Virus record (IMG/VR): IMGVR_UViG_3300042453_002472
Coordinates: 62,001 to 126,000 of that record
DNA from: a virus
DNA length: 64,000 bases
Reading direction: 5' to 3' (one strand)
Numbering within the stretch: the first letter of the stretch is position 1; each line of letters starts with the position of its first letter. Shown here one piece after another: positions 17,078 through 26,069 of this stretch. Both the position numbers and the translations under genes were made by a program. The notes beneath the pieces were generated by a model. The model ran no database searches. It was not told where the DNA came from and saw nothing but the letters and a program-made list of their open reading frames with translations.

Positions 17078-19309
17078 ATGTTTACACCATTTGCATTTAT
17101 TCAACCTTTATCTTTAGTACTACCAACCCCTGGGATAATAGTTAATGGTTATTATATAGGAGGTGATTTTAATACATATGCTACTAATACCAACCCATAT
17201 TTTAGAGTTTTAGATTCAAGTGGATCCCAGGCTAGTAATTTTAATCAAGGTGACGGTTTAAATGGCACTGTATACACTTATAGCATACAATCTGATGATA
17301 AATTAGTACTAGGAGGTATATTCCTTAACTATTCAGGATCATCCCAACCATATATAACCCGAATTAATACAAACGGAACTAGAGATACTACATTTAATAT
17401 AGGTACAGGTTTTAATAGTGGTGTAGTTACATTGGGTATAGATTCATTGGGTCGTATAATAGCTGGCGGATCATTAAGTTCATATTCTGGTTCAACACAG
17501 AACAGAATAACTCGAATTAATTCTAATGGAACTAGAGATACTACATTTAATATAGGAACTGGTTTCAACGGTAGTCTTAGTAGTTTATCAATACAAACAG
17601 ATAATAAAATAATAGCCTCTGGAGCATTTACATCATATTCAGGCTCGTCATCCGGTGCAACTCGTATAATACGTTTGAATACTGATGGGACAAGAGATAC
17701 AACTTATAATGTTGGCACCAGCGGATTAAATGGCCAAGCAAATTATATGGTGTCACAATCCGACGGTAAAGTAATAGCTGTAGGTAATTTCACTTCATAT
17801 TCAGGCTCATCAATAAACCGAATTGTAAGACTAAACACAAATGGTACTCTAGATACAACATTCAATATAGGAACTGGATTTAATAGTGAGGTAAATTCAT
17901 TAGCAATTCAATCCGATGATAAAGTAATAGTTGTAGGTAATTTCACTTCATACTCTGGTTCAAACATAAATCGAATTGTAAGACTAAATACAAATGGTAC
18001 TCTAGATACAACATTCAATATAGGAACTGGAATTGGTGGTGTTACACCAACAGTAGATAGTATTGGAATCCAATCTGATGGAAAAATATTAATACAAGGT
18101 CAATTTACCTCATACTCAGGATCGTTAGCTGTAAGAACTATTAGATTAAACACTGATGGTACTGTAGATACTTCTTTTAATCATGGGATAAATTCATCTA
18201 CTCGTCCAAATATAATATTACAACTACCTAATAATAATATTGTTGTCGGAGGTAATTTCACAGGGAATAATATAGATTCATTAACCTTTTTAAATACTAC
18301 TGGCAGCACTACTTCTAATAGTATAATAGCCTCTAATGGGTTTTGGTTTAATATACGCGACCTAAAAGCACAAACTGATGGAAAAATTATAACTGGTGGA
18401 ACTTTTACATATTATTCAGGATCATCTCGAAATTATATAACTAGAATAAACCCTAACGGAAGTATAGATGCCTCTTTTAACATAGGAAATGGTTTTAACA
18501 GTACTGTAAATTCATTAACATTACAAACAGATGGAAAAATTATAGCAGGGGGATCATTTACTTCATACTCTGGTTCAACACAGAACAGAATAACTCGAAT
18601 TAATTCTAATGGAACTAGAGATACTACATTTAGTATAGGAACTGGTTTTGGTGGTGGTCTTAGTAGTTTATCAATACAAACAGATAATAAAATAATAGCT
18701 GGAGGTGATTTCACTTCATATTCTGGTTCAAACATAAATCGAATTGTAAGACTAAATACAAGTGGTACTATAGATGCTACGTTTAACGTAGGAACTGGAT
18801 TTAACAATACTGTAAATGCATTAGCTATCGACTCTTCGAACCGTATAATAGCCGGTGGGGCCTTGACTTCATACTCTGGTTCAAACATAAATCGAATTGT
18901 AAGAATAAATACAAATGGTACTCTAGATACAACATTCAATATAGGAACTGGATTCGGAAATAACTCAGTAACCTCATTAGCAATCCAAACCGATGGAAAA
19001 ATTATAGCAGGGGGATCATTTACTTCATATTCCGGTTCATCAACAAATCGAATTATAAGACTAAATACAAATGGTACTATAGATGCAACATTCAATGTAG
19101 GGTCTGGAGCTAATGGAGAAGTATCCAACATAACATTAGACCCAGAAACGCAAAAAATCTTAATAGGTGGAGGATTTACTACATATTCAGGCTCAACAGT
19201 AAACCGAATTGCAAGACTAAATACAAATGGTACTATAGATACTACATTTGTTCCTACAGGATCTGGTTTTAACAACGTTGTACGTATAATTTTGCCATAT
19301 ATATATTAA
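17078..19309 (+). CDS. Delta-60 repeat (predicted beta-propeller) adhesin
   Basis: A 743-residue protein made almost wholly of about 13 copies of a roughly 52-residue unit, consensus IQTDGKIIAGGxFTSYSGS then NRIxRLNTNGTxDTTFNIG and GFNxxVxxLx, the delta-60 (DUF5122) repeat known from secreted bacterial proteins and some phages. The unit is predicted to form beta-propeller blades. Several copies are nearly identical at the DNA level (for example around 17800-18020 and 18730-18960), so copy number can change by recombination. Placed at the end of the fibre block, it is a strong candidate for the host-binding tip. Confidence 0.82.
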   Translation: MFTPFAFIQPLSLVLPTPGIIVNGYYIGGDFNTYATNTNPYFRVLDSSGSQASNFNQGDGLNGTVYTYSIQSDDKLVLGGIFLNYSGSSQPYITRINTNGTRDTTFNIGTGFNSGVVTLGIDSLGRIIAGGSLSSYSGSTQNRITRINSNGTRDTTFNIGTGFNGSLSSLSIQTDNKIIASGAFTSYSGSSSGATRIIRLNTDGTRDTTYNVGTSGLNGQANYMVSQSDGKVIAVGNFTSYSGSSINRIVRLNTNGTLDTTFNIGTGFNSEVNSLAIQSDDKVIVVGNFTSYSGSNINRIVRLNTNGTLDTTFNIGTGIGGVTPTVDSIGIQSDGKILIQGQFTSYSGSLAVRTIRLNTDGTVDTSFNHGINSSTRPNIILQLPNNNIVVGGNFTGNNIDSLTFLNTTGSTTSNSIIASNGFWFNIRDLKAQTDGKIITGGTFTYYSGSSRNYITRINPNGSIDASFNIGNGFNSTVNSLTLQTDGKIIAGGSFTSYSGSTQNRITRINSNGTRDTTFSIGTGFGGGLSSLSIQTDNKIIAGGDFTSYSGSNINRIVRLNTSGTIDATFNVGTGFNNTVNALAIDSSNRIIAGGALTSYSGSNINRIVRINTNGTLDTTFNIGTGFGNNSVTSLAIQTDGKIIAGGSFTSYSGSSTNRIIRLNTNGTIDATFNVGSGANGEVSNITLDPETQKILIGGGFTTYSGSTVNRIARLNTNGTIDTTFVPTGSGFNNVVRIILPYIY
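17330..19260 (+). repeat. Array of near-identical delta-60 coding repeats
   Basis: About twelve units of roughly 150-160 bp, each containing AATGGTACTCTAGATACAAC-like and TCATATTCAGGTTCA-like stretches in frame. The closest pairs differ at only a few bases, which is unusual in a compact phage genome and suggests recent duplication or gene conversion. Confidence 0.7.
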
Positions 19310-19327
19310 TGTAAAACAATTAAATTT

Positions 19328-19564
19328 ATGACACTTAAAGAATTTTTACAAGACAAAACTTTAACAGCAGTTGAATTAGTTGATTTTGATTACAACCAAA
19401 TCATCAATGTTTATGTTGATGGAGCAGGATATGGATTAAAAATCGACACTTCAAATATACCTGCAGGTACACCTTTAGACTATCGAACAGATTTTACATT
19501 GGATGGAGATACACTATCTGTAAGTGATTTCTCTATCAACATAAATGATGTTGAAATGCTTTAA
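19328..19564 (+). CDS. Hypothetical small protein in the fibre block
   Basis: A 78-residue acidic protein (MTLKEFLQDKTLTAVELVDFD...), strand-rich in its second half with the pattern TLDGDTLSVSDFSININDVEML. No family recognised. It follows the delta-60 gene by 19 bp without an SD and could be an assembly partner of the adhesin, by position only. Confidence 0.6.
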   Translation: MTLKEFLQDKTLTAVELVDFDYNQIINVYVDGAGYGLKIDTSNIPAGTPLDYRTDFTLDGDTLSVSDFSININDVEML

Positions 19565-19569
19565 AATTT

Positions 19570-19585
19570 AATATTTATAATAAAA
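19570..19585 (+). promoter_or_regulatory. Late-type box before CDS 19590
   Basis: AATATTTATAATAAAA, only 4 bp before the ATG at 19590, so a transcript starting here would be leaderless. Confidence 0.4.
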
Positions 19586-19589
19586 CTAA

Positions 19590-19826
19590 ATGGCTAAAGT
19601 TTTATCTAAAACTGGAATAGTAACTGGAGAACAAGTTGATGCTTGGCATGTTACCCAATCAATTGATGCTTTTACTAAAGTTGAAGCATACGATATAACT
19701 GTGTCTGGCTCATTTACTTTAACAGGAAGTTTAAGATTAAGCGGAAGTTTAATAGGAAATACAACAGGCACTGGTGGTCAAGGTGGTTATGGCGGATCTG
19801 GAATCATAATAATTACTAGTTGGTAA
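19590..19826 (+). CDS. Small fibre-tip-like protein with glycine-rich C-terminus
   Basis: A 78-residue protein beginning MAKVLSKTGIVTGEQVDAWHVTQSIDAFT, then the shaft-like SGSFTLTGSLRLSGSLIG, and ending GTGGQGGYGGSGIIIITSW. The Gly-rich tail followed by I/V residues and a terminal aromatic is a common ending in phage fibre proteins. Probably a short distal fibre component or adhesin. Confidence 0.65.
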   Translation: MAKVLSKTGIVTGEQVDAWHVTQSIDAFTKVEAYDITVSGSFTLTGSLRLSGSLIGNTTGTGGQGGYGGSGIIIITSW

Positions 19827-19827
19827 T

Positions 19828-19856
19828 TTGGATTTTATATAAATACTTCTTATTAT
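19828..19856 (+). promoter_or_regulatory. Sigma70-like promoter for CDS 19875
   Basis: TTGGAT (19828-19833), 17-bp spacer, TATTAT (19851-19856), 18 nt before the ATG at 19875. Confidence 0.5.
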
Positions 19857-19874
19857 ATCAAGAAACGGTTACAT

Positions 19875-20147
19875 ATGACACGAAAATTAGACAAAGAACA
19901 TTTAGATGCAATACAAGAGTTACGAACAGGGTTTTCTGAGGTTGCATCTTACATCGGCAATGTATCAATTGAAAAACAACTATTAAAACGGCAACTAGAA
20001 CAACTTGCTGAACAAGAAACTCAATTATTAGCTCGATTTGATAAATTACGAAATGATGAATCATCCTTACTAGAAAAACTTAAAGAGCGGTATGGAGACG
20101 GTGAAATAAATATTGCTGCCGGCACATTTACTCCTGTTGGTCAGTAA
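19875..20147 (+). CDS. Coiled-coil small protein
   Basis: A 90-residue protein, nearly all helix with heptad-like Leu/Gln spacing (IEKQLLKRQLEQLAEQETQL). It then has a short C-terminal segment DGEINIAAGTFTPVGQ. Similar short coiled-coil proteins occur before the sheath gene in related phages but I cannot name a family. Its sigma70-like promoter sets it apart from its late-box neighbours. Confidence 0.65.
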   Translation: MTRKLDKEHLDAIQELRTGFSEVASYIGNVSIEKQLLKRQLEQLAEQETQLLARFDKLRNDESSLLEKLKERYGDGEINIAAGTFTPVGQ

Positions 20148-20155
20148 CATTAGCA

Positions 20156-20172
20156 TTATATTTATAATAAAC
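20156..20172 (+). promoter_or_regulatory. Late-type box before the sheath gene
   Basis: TTATATTTATAATAAAC, 19 bp before the gp18 ATG, with AGGAG between. Confidence 0.48.
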
Positions 20173-20191
20173 AAATCATAGGAGTAATTTA

Positions 20192-22684
20192 ATGGCAGAA
20201 AGAATTGTGTCACCAGGCGTATTTACGAACGAAGTAGATCAATCGTTTTTAGCTGGTGGCGTTGCTGCAATAGGTGCAGCAATAGTAGGTCCAACTGTGA
20301 AAGGACCAGCACTAATTCCTACGCAAATAAGAAATTATAGCGATTTTGTAGCAACATTTGGATCATATACAGATGATTCATATGTGCCATTTGTCGTTCA
20401 AGATTATTTACGTAACGGAAGTGTAATCACAGTAACTCGTCTTTTATATGAAGATGGGTATAAATTAACAAATGGAGCATTAGCAATCATTGCAGCTTCG
20501 GGATCTGGCGCATCTAAAGTAGAAGTAGTAACACATGTACTTCATCCAGTGCAAGCAGTAGAAGCAGATGGTGCTACACCAATATTTGAAAATTCAGTGT
20601 TAACTGATGCTGGGTCAGGATCATTTGCAATTAAAATATCCGGATCTAGTGCAGTTGCATCAACCGATGCTGCCATTGGATTTGATGGATCATTCCTAGT
20701 ATCACAAGATACTGCGATATCCGCTTCTATTAATCCAAATGCTAATAACTATTTAGCTAAAGTATTTGGAACTGGTCCTAAATCGGTAGACTATCCAGCA
20801 TATGTATTGTATGAAAATCCGACTGCATTTGCTGCATTTGCAAATCCAGGCAATATTACTACGAAACTAGCAATAATTTCAAACTATGAATTGCTAACTG
20901 ATTATGGTAATTTAGATGGTAAAGCTGCTACTCCATGGATAACATCACAAAAAGTAGGAGTTGTATCTAAAGACTTGTTCCGTTTCTATGCATTAGCAGA
21001 TGGTACATCAGTTAACCATGAGGTTAAAGTTGGTATTCGAGATGTACGTACTTCAGCTGAAGTTTCTGATCCATCTGGATATGGTACATTTACTGTGGAA
21101 GTTCGACGAGTTAATACTAATAATATTCCAAACTCACCATATTCATCTCAAGACACAGACCGAAATCCTGATATTGTTGAAGTATTTCAAAATGTCAATT
21201 TAAATCCAGATTCATCTAGATACATCTCTCGGGTAATTGGAGATCGTTATCAGATTGTGTCAGATGATAATAAAATTGTTCGTTACGGTGCATATCCAAA
21301 CCTTTCAAAATACATCCGAGTAGAAGTAACAACTGGTGTTGAAACAAAAACAAATGATAAAAGTTTGATTCCATTTGGATTCCGTGCGTTGAATTCACCA
21401 ATACCGATGCCATCTGGTTCTGTTAACTTAACTGCTACTACATATCTAACATCACAAGTTGTAACTACATACAACGCAAATAACTATTTTGGATTTAACT
21501 TTAGCAATGTTAATAACTTGAATTACTTAGCACCAGTACCAACATCTGGTTCAGTAACTGGTAGTAACACTGACTTTTATTTAGGTAATGTGAATCAAGA
21601 TGCAGCTGCAGGTTTTCCTACAACAACATCACCATATTCCGGAAGTTTAGAAACAGCATTGACAACAGGTAATTCATACTTTACAGCTAACGTAGCACTT
21701 AGTACACGTAAGTTCATTGTACCGATGCAAGGCGGATTTGATGGGGCTAAACCAAACCTAAAAAAATACTCAGGACAATACATTACAAATGACAACACAT
21801 TTGGATTCAATTGTTCAGGTACAAGCACAGCTGGAACAAAAGCATATAACAAAGCATTTGCATTGCTAAGTGATACTGATTACTATGACATTAACATGTT
21901 AGTAACCCCTGGTATTATTAATAGCGAACACAGCATTGTAACTAGTGCAGCAATTAACATGGTAGAAACTCGTCAAGATGCATTCTATGTAATGGATTCA
22001 AACGGATTAACAGAATCAATTCCTACCGTGGTTAATAATGTTACCACATTAGATACAAATTATACTGCAACATATTGGCCATGGGTTAGAATAGTTAATC
22101 CTGCTAAAAATGTGCCATTATGGGTTCCACCATCCGTTGTAGTACCAGGCGTGTTATCATTTAACGATTCTGTTGCCGCACCATGGTATGCACCAGCTGG
22201 ATTGACACGCGGTGGTTTAACCACAGTATCAGATGTATATACTAACTTGAATCAATCAGATCGGGACACATTGTATGAAGCTCGCGTAAACCCTATTGCC
22301 AACTTCCCTAACGACGGAGTATGTATTTGGGGGCAAAAGACTCTACAAGGAATTCCAAGTGCATTAGACCGAGTAAATGTGCGTCGTTTACTGCTTACTG
22401 TGAAGAAGTTTATTGCATCATCTACTAGATACTTAGTATTTGAACAAAACACTGATGCAACACGTTTACGTTTCTTGTCAATTGTTAATCCATACCTAGA
22501 TCAGGTAAAAGCTAAACAAGGATTATTTGCATTCCGTGTAGTAATGGATTCTTCAAATAATACACCAGATTTGATTGATCAAAATATTTTATATGGTCAA
22601 ATCTTCCTTCAACCGACACGTACGGCTGAATTTATTATTTTAGATTTCAATATTCAACCTACTGGAGCAAGTTTCCCAGAATAG
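20192..22684 (+). CDS. gp18: Contractile tail sheath protein (gp18-like)
   Basis: Forms the hexameric contractile sheath. The N-terminus MAERIVSPGVFTNEVDQSF and AAIVGPTVKGPALIPTQIRNYSDFVATFG are diagnostic of phage sheath proteins. The C-terminal core has INPIANFPNDGVCIWGQKTL, ALDRVNVRRLLLTVKKFIASSTRYLVFEQNT and a final FIILDFNIQPTGASFPE strand that interlocks with neighbouring subunits. At 830 residues it is longer than T4 gp18 (659), the extra being variable surface domains in the middle. Strong SD and late box, and followed by a UUCG hairpin terminator. Confidence 0.96.
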   Translation: MAERIVSPGVFTNEVDQSFLAGGVAAIGAAIVGPTVKGPALIPTQIRNYSDFVATFGSYTDDSYVPFVVQDYLRNGSVITVTRLLYEDGYKLTNGALAIIAASGSGASKVEVVTHVLHPVQAVEADGATPIFENSVLTDAGSGSFAIKISGSSAVASTDAAIGFDGSFLVSQDTAISASINPNANNYLAKVFGTGPKSVDYPAYVLYENPTAFAAFANPGNITTKLAIISNYELLTDYGNLDGKAATPWITSQKVGVVSKDLFRFYALADGTSVNHEVKVGIRDVRTSAEVSDPSGYGTFTVEVRRVNTNNIPNSPYSSQDTDRNPDIVEVFQNVNLNPDSSRYISRVIGDRYQIVSDDNKIVRYGAYPNLSKYIRVEVTTGVETKTNDKSLIPFGFRALNSPIPMPSGSVNLTATTYLTSQVVTTYNANNYFGFNFSNVNNLNYLAPVPTSGSVTGSNTDFYLGNVNQDAAAGFPTTTSPYSGSLETALTTGNSYFTANVALSTRKFIVPMQGGFDGAKPNLKKYSGQYITNDNTFGFNCSGTSTAGTKAYNKAFALLSDTDYYDINMLVTPGIINSEHSIVTSAAINMVETRQDAFYVMDSNGLTESIPTVVNNVTTLDTNYTATYWPWVRIVNPAKNVPLWVPPSVVVPGVLSFNDSVAAPWYAPAGLTRGGLTTVSDVYTNLNQSDRDTLYEARVNPIANFPNDGVCIWGQKTLQGIPSALDRVNVRRLLLTVKKFIASSTRYLVFEQNTDATRLRFLSIVNPYLDQVKAKQGLFAFRVVMDSSNNTPDLIDQNILYGQIFLQPTRTAEFIILDFNIQPTGASFPE

Positions 22685-22704
22685 TATTTTAAATCTAATC
22701 ATTA

Positions 22705-22733
22705 AAAGGTAGGACTTCGGTTCTACCTTTTTT
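22705..22733 (+). terminator. Intrinsic terminator after the sheath gene
   Basis: GGTAGGAC-TTCG-GTTCTACC (one G-T pair) with UUCG loop, flanked by AAA/TTT, then a T-tract and ACT. Confidence 0.9.
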
Positions 22734-22740
22734 ACTTTGC

Positions 22741-22758
22741 TGATATTTATATAAAAAA
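22741..22758 (+). promoter_or_regulatory. Late-type box before the tube gene
   Basis: TGATATTTATATAAAAAA immediately after the terminator and 18 bp before the gp19 ATG. Confidence 0.48.
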
Positions 22759-22775
22759 GTAATGAAGGATACCAA

Positions 22776-23291
22776 ATGGCATTAACACCAACTTTACCTG
22801 ATATTAGTCAGAATGATTTATTTAATAGTGCGTTTTCGTGGGAACCGAAATATGCCAATAGATTTATTATGCAATTAGCAGGTACAAATATTCCGGCATA
22901 TCTAGTTAAAGCTGCAGCTCGCCCTACTATAACAAATGGTGAAATTGTTCTAGATCATATCAATATTGACCGAAAAGTTAAAGGAAAATCTCGTTGGAGT
23001 GATGTTTCGATATCTATATATGATCCAATTACATCAGAAGGCGCTCAGGCAGTAATGGAATGGGTACGTTTCCACCACGAATCATTAACTGGTAGAGATG
23101 GATATTCTACTGATTATAAACGCGATTTAGAATTTTATGCATTATCAGCATTAGGTGAAAAAATTGAAAACTGGACTTTAAAAGGAGCATTTATTTCAGA
23201 TGCAAACTTTGGAAACATGGATTGGGGAACAGAAGAAGCGATGATGATTGAATTAACGCTTAAATATGATTACGCAATTCTTCAATACTAA
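22776..23291 (+). CDS. gp19: Tail tube protein (gp19-like)
   Basis: Forms the inner tail tube. The 171-residue protein is near T4 gp19 (163). It contains EPKYANRFIMQLAGTNIPAYLVKAAARP, LDHINIDRKVKGKSRWSDVSISIYDPI and NWTLKGAFISDANFGNMDWGTEEAMMIELTLKYDYAILQY, the standard tube-protein layout with the final strand. AAGGA ribosome site; followed by a terminator. Confidence 0.95.
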   Translation: MALTPTLPDISQNDLFNSAFSWEPKYANRFIMQLAGTNIPAYLVKAAARPTITNGEIVLDHINIDRKVKGKSRWSDVSISIYDPITSEGAQAVMEWVRFHHESLTGRDGYSTDYKRDLEFYALSALGEKIENWTLKGAFISDANFGNMDWGTEEAMMIELTLKYDYAILQY

Positions 23292-23310
23292 TATTGATAT
23301 TATACTATTT

Positions 23311-23336
23311 AATGGGGGCAGTTGTCCCCATTTTTT
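23311..23336 (+). terminator. Intrinsic terminator after the tube gene
   Basis: AATGGGG pairs with CCCCATT around an 8-nt loop, followed by T6. Confidence 0.88.
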
Positions 23337-23344
23337 ATGTTCAA

Positions 23345-23361
23345 ACATATTTATTTAAAAG
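23345..23361 (+). promoter_or_regulatory. Late-type box before CDS 23379
   Basis: ACATATTTATTTAAAAG, the same sequence as the box at 1803, followed by AAGGAG before the ATG. Confidence 0.48.
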
Positions 23362-23378
23362 AAGTTATAAGGAGAATA

Positions 23379-24140
23379 ATGAGTGCAATGACAGATCGAG
23401 TAACCAATCAAGATTTAATACAACTTGCTAAAAAACAGTATGAAGACAGCAAACGAAGCAGTATTCCTAGCGAATTAATTCGTTTAGTTAGCAACGGAAT
23501 GGTATATCCAAAAGATCATCCATTACGTGATGGTACTATTGAAATGCGGTACATGACAGCATATGATGAAGATATTCTAACTAATCCATCATATATACGA
23601 GAAGGCGTTGTATTAGATAAATTGTTAGAATCATTGATAGTAACTCCTGTAGATTATTCAACTATTTCGCGCGTAGACAAAAATGGATTGATTATCTCAG
23701 CCCGTATATTAAGTTACGGAAAGGATTATCCAGTTCAAGTAACAAATCCTAAAACAAGTAACACGTTGCAACGCATTGTCGATTTAAACAAATTAAAACA
23801 TTCAGAATTCAATTTAGTTTCTGATGAAAATGGTGAATTTGATTATGAACTAACAAATGGAACTAAATTAAAATTTAAATTTTTGTTAAACAATGATAAT
23901 GTAGATTTATCTATTTCAAAATTTTTAGAACATACTATTTGTCAAGTTAATGATTCTCGATCAAAAACAGACATTGATGATTTCATTCGATATAAATTTT
24001 TAGCATCTGAATCTAAAAAATTCCGGAATTATATGAGTGATAATACACCGAGTGTTGTATTAGAATATGAATTCGAAGGTGAAGATGGGGACACCTTCAC
24101 TGCAATGTTTCAAATTGGAGCAGACCTTTTTTGGTTTTAA
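23379..24140 (+). CDS. Tail assembly / baseplate protein (gp26- or chaperone-like), frame 1
   Basis: A 253-residue protein. MRYMTAYDEDILTNPSYIREGVVLDKLLESLI at about residues 53-84 resembles the T4-like baseplate/tail-assembly family (T4 gp26 area), where an EDIL..P....G..LD.LL pattern is conserved. The ATG at 23379 has AAGGAG 5 bases upstream; a TTG 57 bases earlier lies in the terminator and is rejected. It sits between tube and probable tape measure, the classic position of tail assembly chaperones. Its last bases contain a CTTTTTT run at 24126-24132 from which a +1 shift would fuse it to the overlapping downstream frame. Confidence 0.72.
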   Translation: MSAMTDRVTNQDLIQLAKKQYEDSKRSSIPSELIRLVSNGMVYPKDHPLRDGTIEMRYMTAYDEDILTNPSYIREGVVLDKLLESLIVTPVDYSTISRVDKNGLIISARILSYGKDYPVQVTNPKTSNTLQRIVDLNKLKHSEFNLVSDENGEFDYELTNGTKLKFKFLLNNDNVDLSISKFLEHTICQVNDSRSKTDIDDFIRYKFLASESKKFRNYMSDNTPSVVLEYEFEGEDGDTFTAMFQIGADLFWF

Positions 24141-24360
24141 ACCAGAAGACCGCGTACAACTTCATGAATCTTTATTCAATCTAGTTTGGTTTGGTCAAGG
24201 TCGATGGACATGGTCTGATTTATACAGTATGCCAGTGTATTTACGTAGATTCTGGATCAATAAAGTCAATCAGATAATTGAAGAAGATAAACAACGTCAT
24301 GAGAAAAAGAAAGCCAAAGCGTCTGCTTCTAAAAAACCTATCGTAAAATCTCCATTGTAA
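24067..24360 (+). CDS. Overlapping downstream frame, probable frameshift extension
   Basis: This frame overlaps the previous gene by 74 bases, far more than any other pair here, and its only in-frame ATGs (24067, 24085) lack a good ribosome site. From about residue 27 it reads KPEDRVQLHESLFNLVWFGQ and WTWSDLYSMPVYLRRFWINK, like the second part of T4-like tail assembly proteins that ends in a lysine-rich helix. A +1 slip at 24126-24132 joins IGADL directly to FGFKPEDRV. Either a fused long form or a separate small protein is possible; the fusion is favoured. Confidence 0.6.
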   Translation: MNSKVKMGTPSLQCFKLEQTFFGFKPEDRVQLHESLFNLVWFGQGRWTWSDLYSMPVYLRRFWINKVNQIIEEDKQRHEKKKAKASASKKPIVKSPL

Positions 24361-24375
24361 ATATTTATAATAAAG
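24359..24375 (+). promoter_or_regulatory. Late-type box before the tape-measure gene
   Basis: AAATATTTATAATAAAG, 10 bp before the ATG at 24386; no SD is visible in the short interval. Confidence 0.42.
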
Positions 24376-24385
24376 TACGATTTAT

Positions 24386-26059
24386 ATGAATTTGCATCGA
24401 GATCAACTAATTAGTCGCTTAAAACAACAACCAAGGCATGGACAGGCAGTTGATCCATTAAGCCAAGTAACAGCTGGTCTTAAACAGGTATTTGATTTAT
24501 ATAAAGTCGGCGGCGATGAAATTATCCGTTTAAATGTATTTGGTAAACTAGCAGATCAGATTAGTGGAGTAGTACAAAATTTATCAATACTTCAAGATCT
24601 AAATCAAGAGTTATCAGAAGGATTTAATATTAATGGAGAAAACGCTGCTAAATTTGGTGTTAAAATTGATAAAATATCACGCGAATTAGGAACTAATTCA
24701 CAAAAGAATAAACAATATGCTGTTGAATTAAGAAATTTATTTGTTGGCACTACTAAGATATATAATAATACTACCGGTGCTGGTGCAATGTTATTGAAAC
24801 AAAGTGAAGCATTGCGAAACCGATTAGGATTAACCGCAGAAGCCAATGAAAGTTTTGCTCGTACACAAACAGTATTATATTCTAATATGGGTATTACATT
24901 CGAGCAGTCAGCAGAACAATTTGCTGATGTAGCTGCATCTTTAGAAAAGTTAGGCTATGAAGGTGCAATGACAGATATATTAGATTCGTTTACTGATTTA
25001 GAAGCAAAACAACGGGTTACATTCGGCAGAATGCCACACCAACTAGGCCTAGCATTGGCTAAAACAAAATTATTAGGTACATCATTATCAACTCTTACAG
25101 ATGGTGCACAACAATTTTTAGATGTAGAAAGCGCAATTGCTGGTCAACTAGAATTTCAATTATTAACGGGTGAAGAATTAACTACACAAAAAGGTGAAGA
25201 TTTTGCAGTTGAAATGCAAAAAGCTGTACTTGCGCAAGATGCAAATCGTCAAGTTGAACTATATGCAGGATTGGTTGAAAAATATGGTGATGACTTGCGA
25301 GATAATGTCTATCTACAACAACGTTTTAATGATATAGCAGGTATATCGGTAGATGATGCATTTAAAATGTATGAACAATTAAAAGCTCAAAAACTAACAC
25401 ATGAAGATAGTTTAAAACTTATTAACGCACAAGTCGATGCAACAGTAATTAATGGTAAGAATTTTGAAGAGCAGATTAAATTAGGCGATGAACGTTCACA
25501 GCAAGTGCAACAACTAGATCGAAACGTTAAGGCACAAATAGATGCACTTGGAGATTATTCTGAAGAAGTTAAAAAACTAAATACAGGATTCCAAGCTGCA
25601 TCTGACGCTACTTATGCTGGTGCTGGTAAACTAGCAAATCAGGCAATTAATAAAGGATCTGGAATAATCGGCACTGCTATAGGGTTAATGAATGTTGGTA
25701 GTATCGTTGTAGATTTATTAAATATAAAAGGAATAACAACCAGGCAAGATCGGGACACATTGCCATTAAATACTACCCCTAAACAAGATGTATTTATACC
25801 AGCATCCGCGGGTACTGTCGTGTCAGGGCCATTTGGATCATTTGCATTAGATAGCCGAGATGATGTATTAGCTATGCCAGGTATTCGGGACGCAGTCGGA
25901 TCGCGAGGAAATGGTTCTGGAGAATCTGTTGGATCTGCTGTAGCTGCAGCATTAAAAGGAATGAGTTTTCATGTAACCAATGTATTTGATGGTCAAAAAA
26001 TTCGATCTTCATTACAAATATTAGATAATTCAGTAATGAATAACACGAATATAATATAG
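24386..26059 (+). CDS. Probable tail tape measure protein
   Basis: A 557-residue, mainly helical protein, close to T4 gp29 (590 residues) in length. Long helical stretches with Gln/Lys-rich heptads run from about residue 20 to 430 (ISGVVQNLSILQDLNQEL, LRNRLGLTAEANESFARTQTVL, VQQLDRNVKAQIDALGDYSEEVKKL). A short hydrophobic segment GSGIIGTAIGLMNVGSIVVDLL lies at about 430-450, and an S/G-rich C-terminus follows. Position after the chaperone-like pair matches the usual order tube, chaperones, tape measure. Weak sequence similarity makes a baseplate hub alternative possible. Confidence 0.65.
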   Translation: MNLHRDQLISRLKQQPRHGQAVDPLSQVTAGLKQVFDLYKVGGDEIIRLNVFGKLADQISGVVQNLSILQDLNQELSEGFNINGENAAKFGVKIDKISRELGTNSQKNKQYAVELRNLFVGTTKIYNNTTGAGAMLLKQSEALRNRLGLTAEANESFARTQTVLYSNMGITFEQSAEQFADVAASLEKLGYEGAMTDILDSFTDLEAKQRVTFGRMPHQLGLALAKTKLLGTSLSTLTDGAQQFLDVESAIAGQLEFQLLTGEELTTQKGEDFAVEMQKAVLAQDANRQVELYAGLVEKYGDDLRDNVYLQQRFNDIAGISVDDAFKMYEQLKAQKLTHEDSLKLINAQVDATVINGKNFEEQIKLGDERSQQVQQLDRNVKAQIDALGDYSEEVKKLNTGFQAASDATYAGAGKLANQAINKGSGIIGTAIGLMNVGSIVVDLLNIKGITTRQDRDTLPLNTTPKQDVFIPASAGTVVSGPFGSFALDSRDDVLAMPGIRDAVGSRGNGSGESVGSAVAAALKGMSFHVTNVFDGQKIRSSLQILDNSVMNNTNII

Positions 26060-26069
26060 GATTAATAAA

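Noticed and set aside
18433-19275. Long minus-strand reading frame opposite the delta-60 gene
   Set aside because: It exists because the coding repeats lack stops on the opposite strand in phase; no RBS, and its residues are a proline/valine-rich mirror of the repeat.
23322-23378. TTG-initiated N-terminal extension of the 23379 gene
   Set aside because: The extension lies in the terminator and late box; the ATG at 23379 has AAGGAG at the right distance.
24164-24166. ATG at 24164 as a start for the downstream tail frame
   Set aside because: It is not in frame with the LHESLFNLVWFGQ reading; only 24067 and 24085 are in frame.
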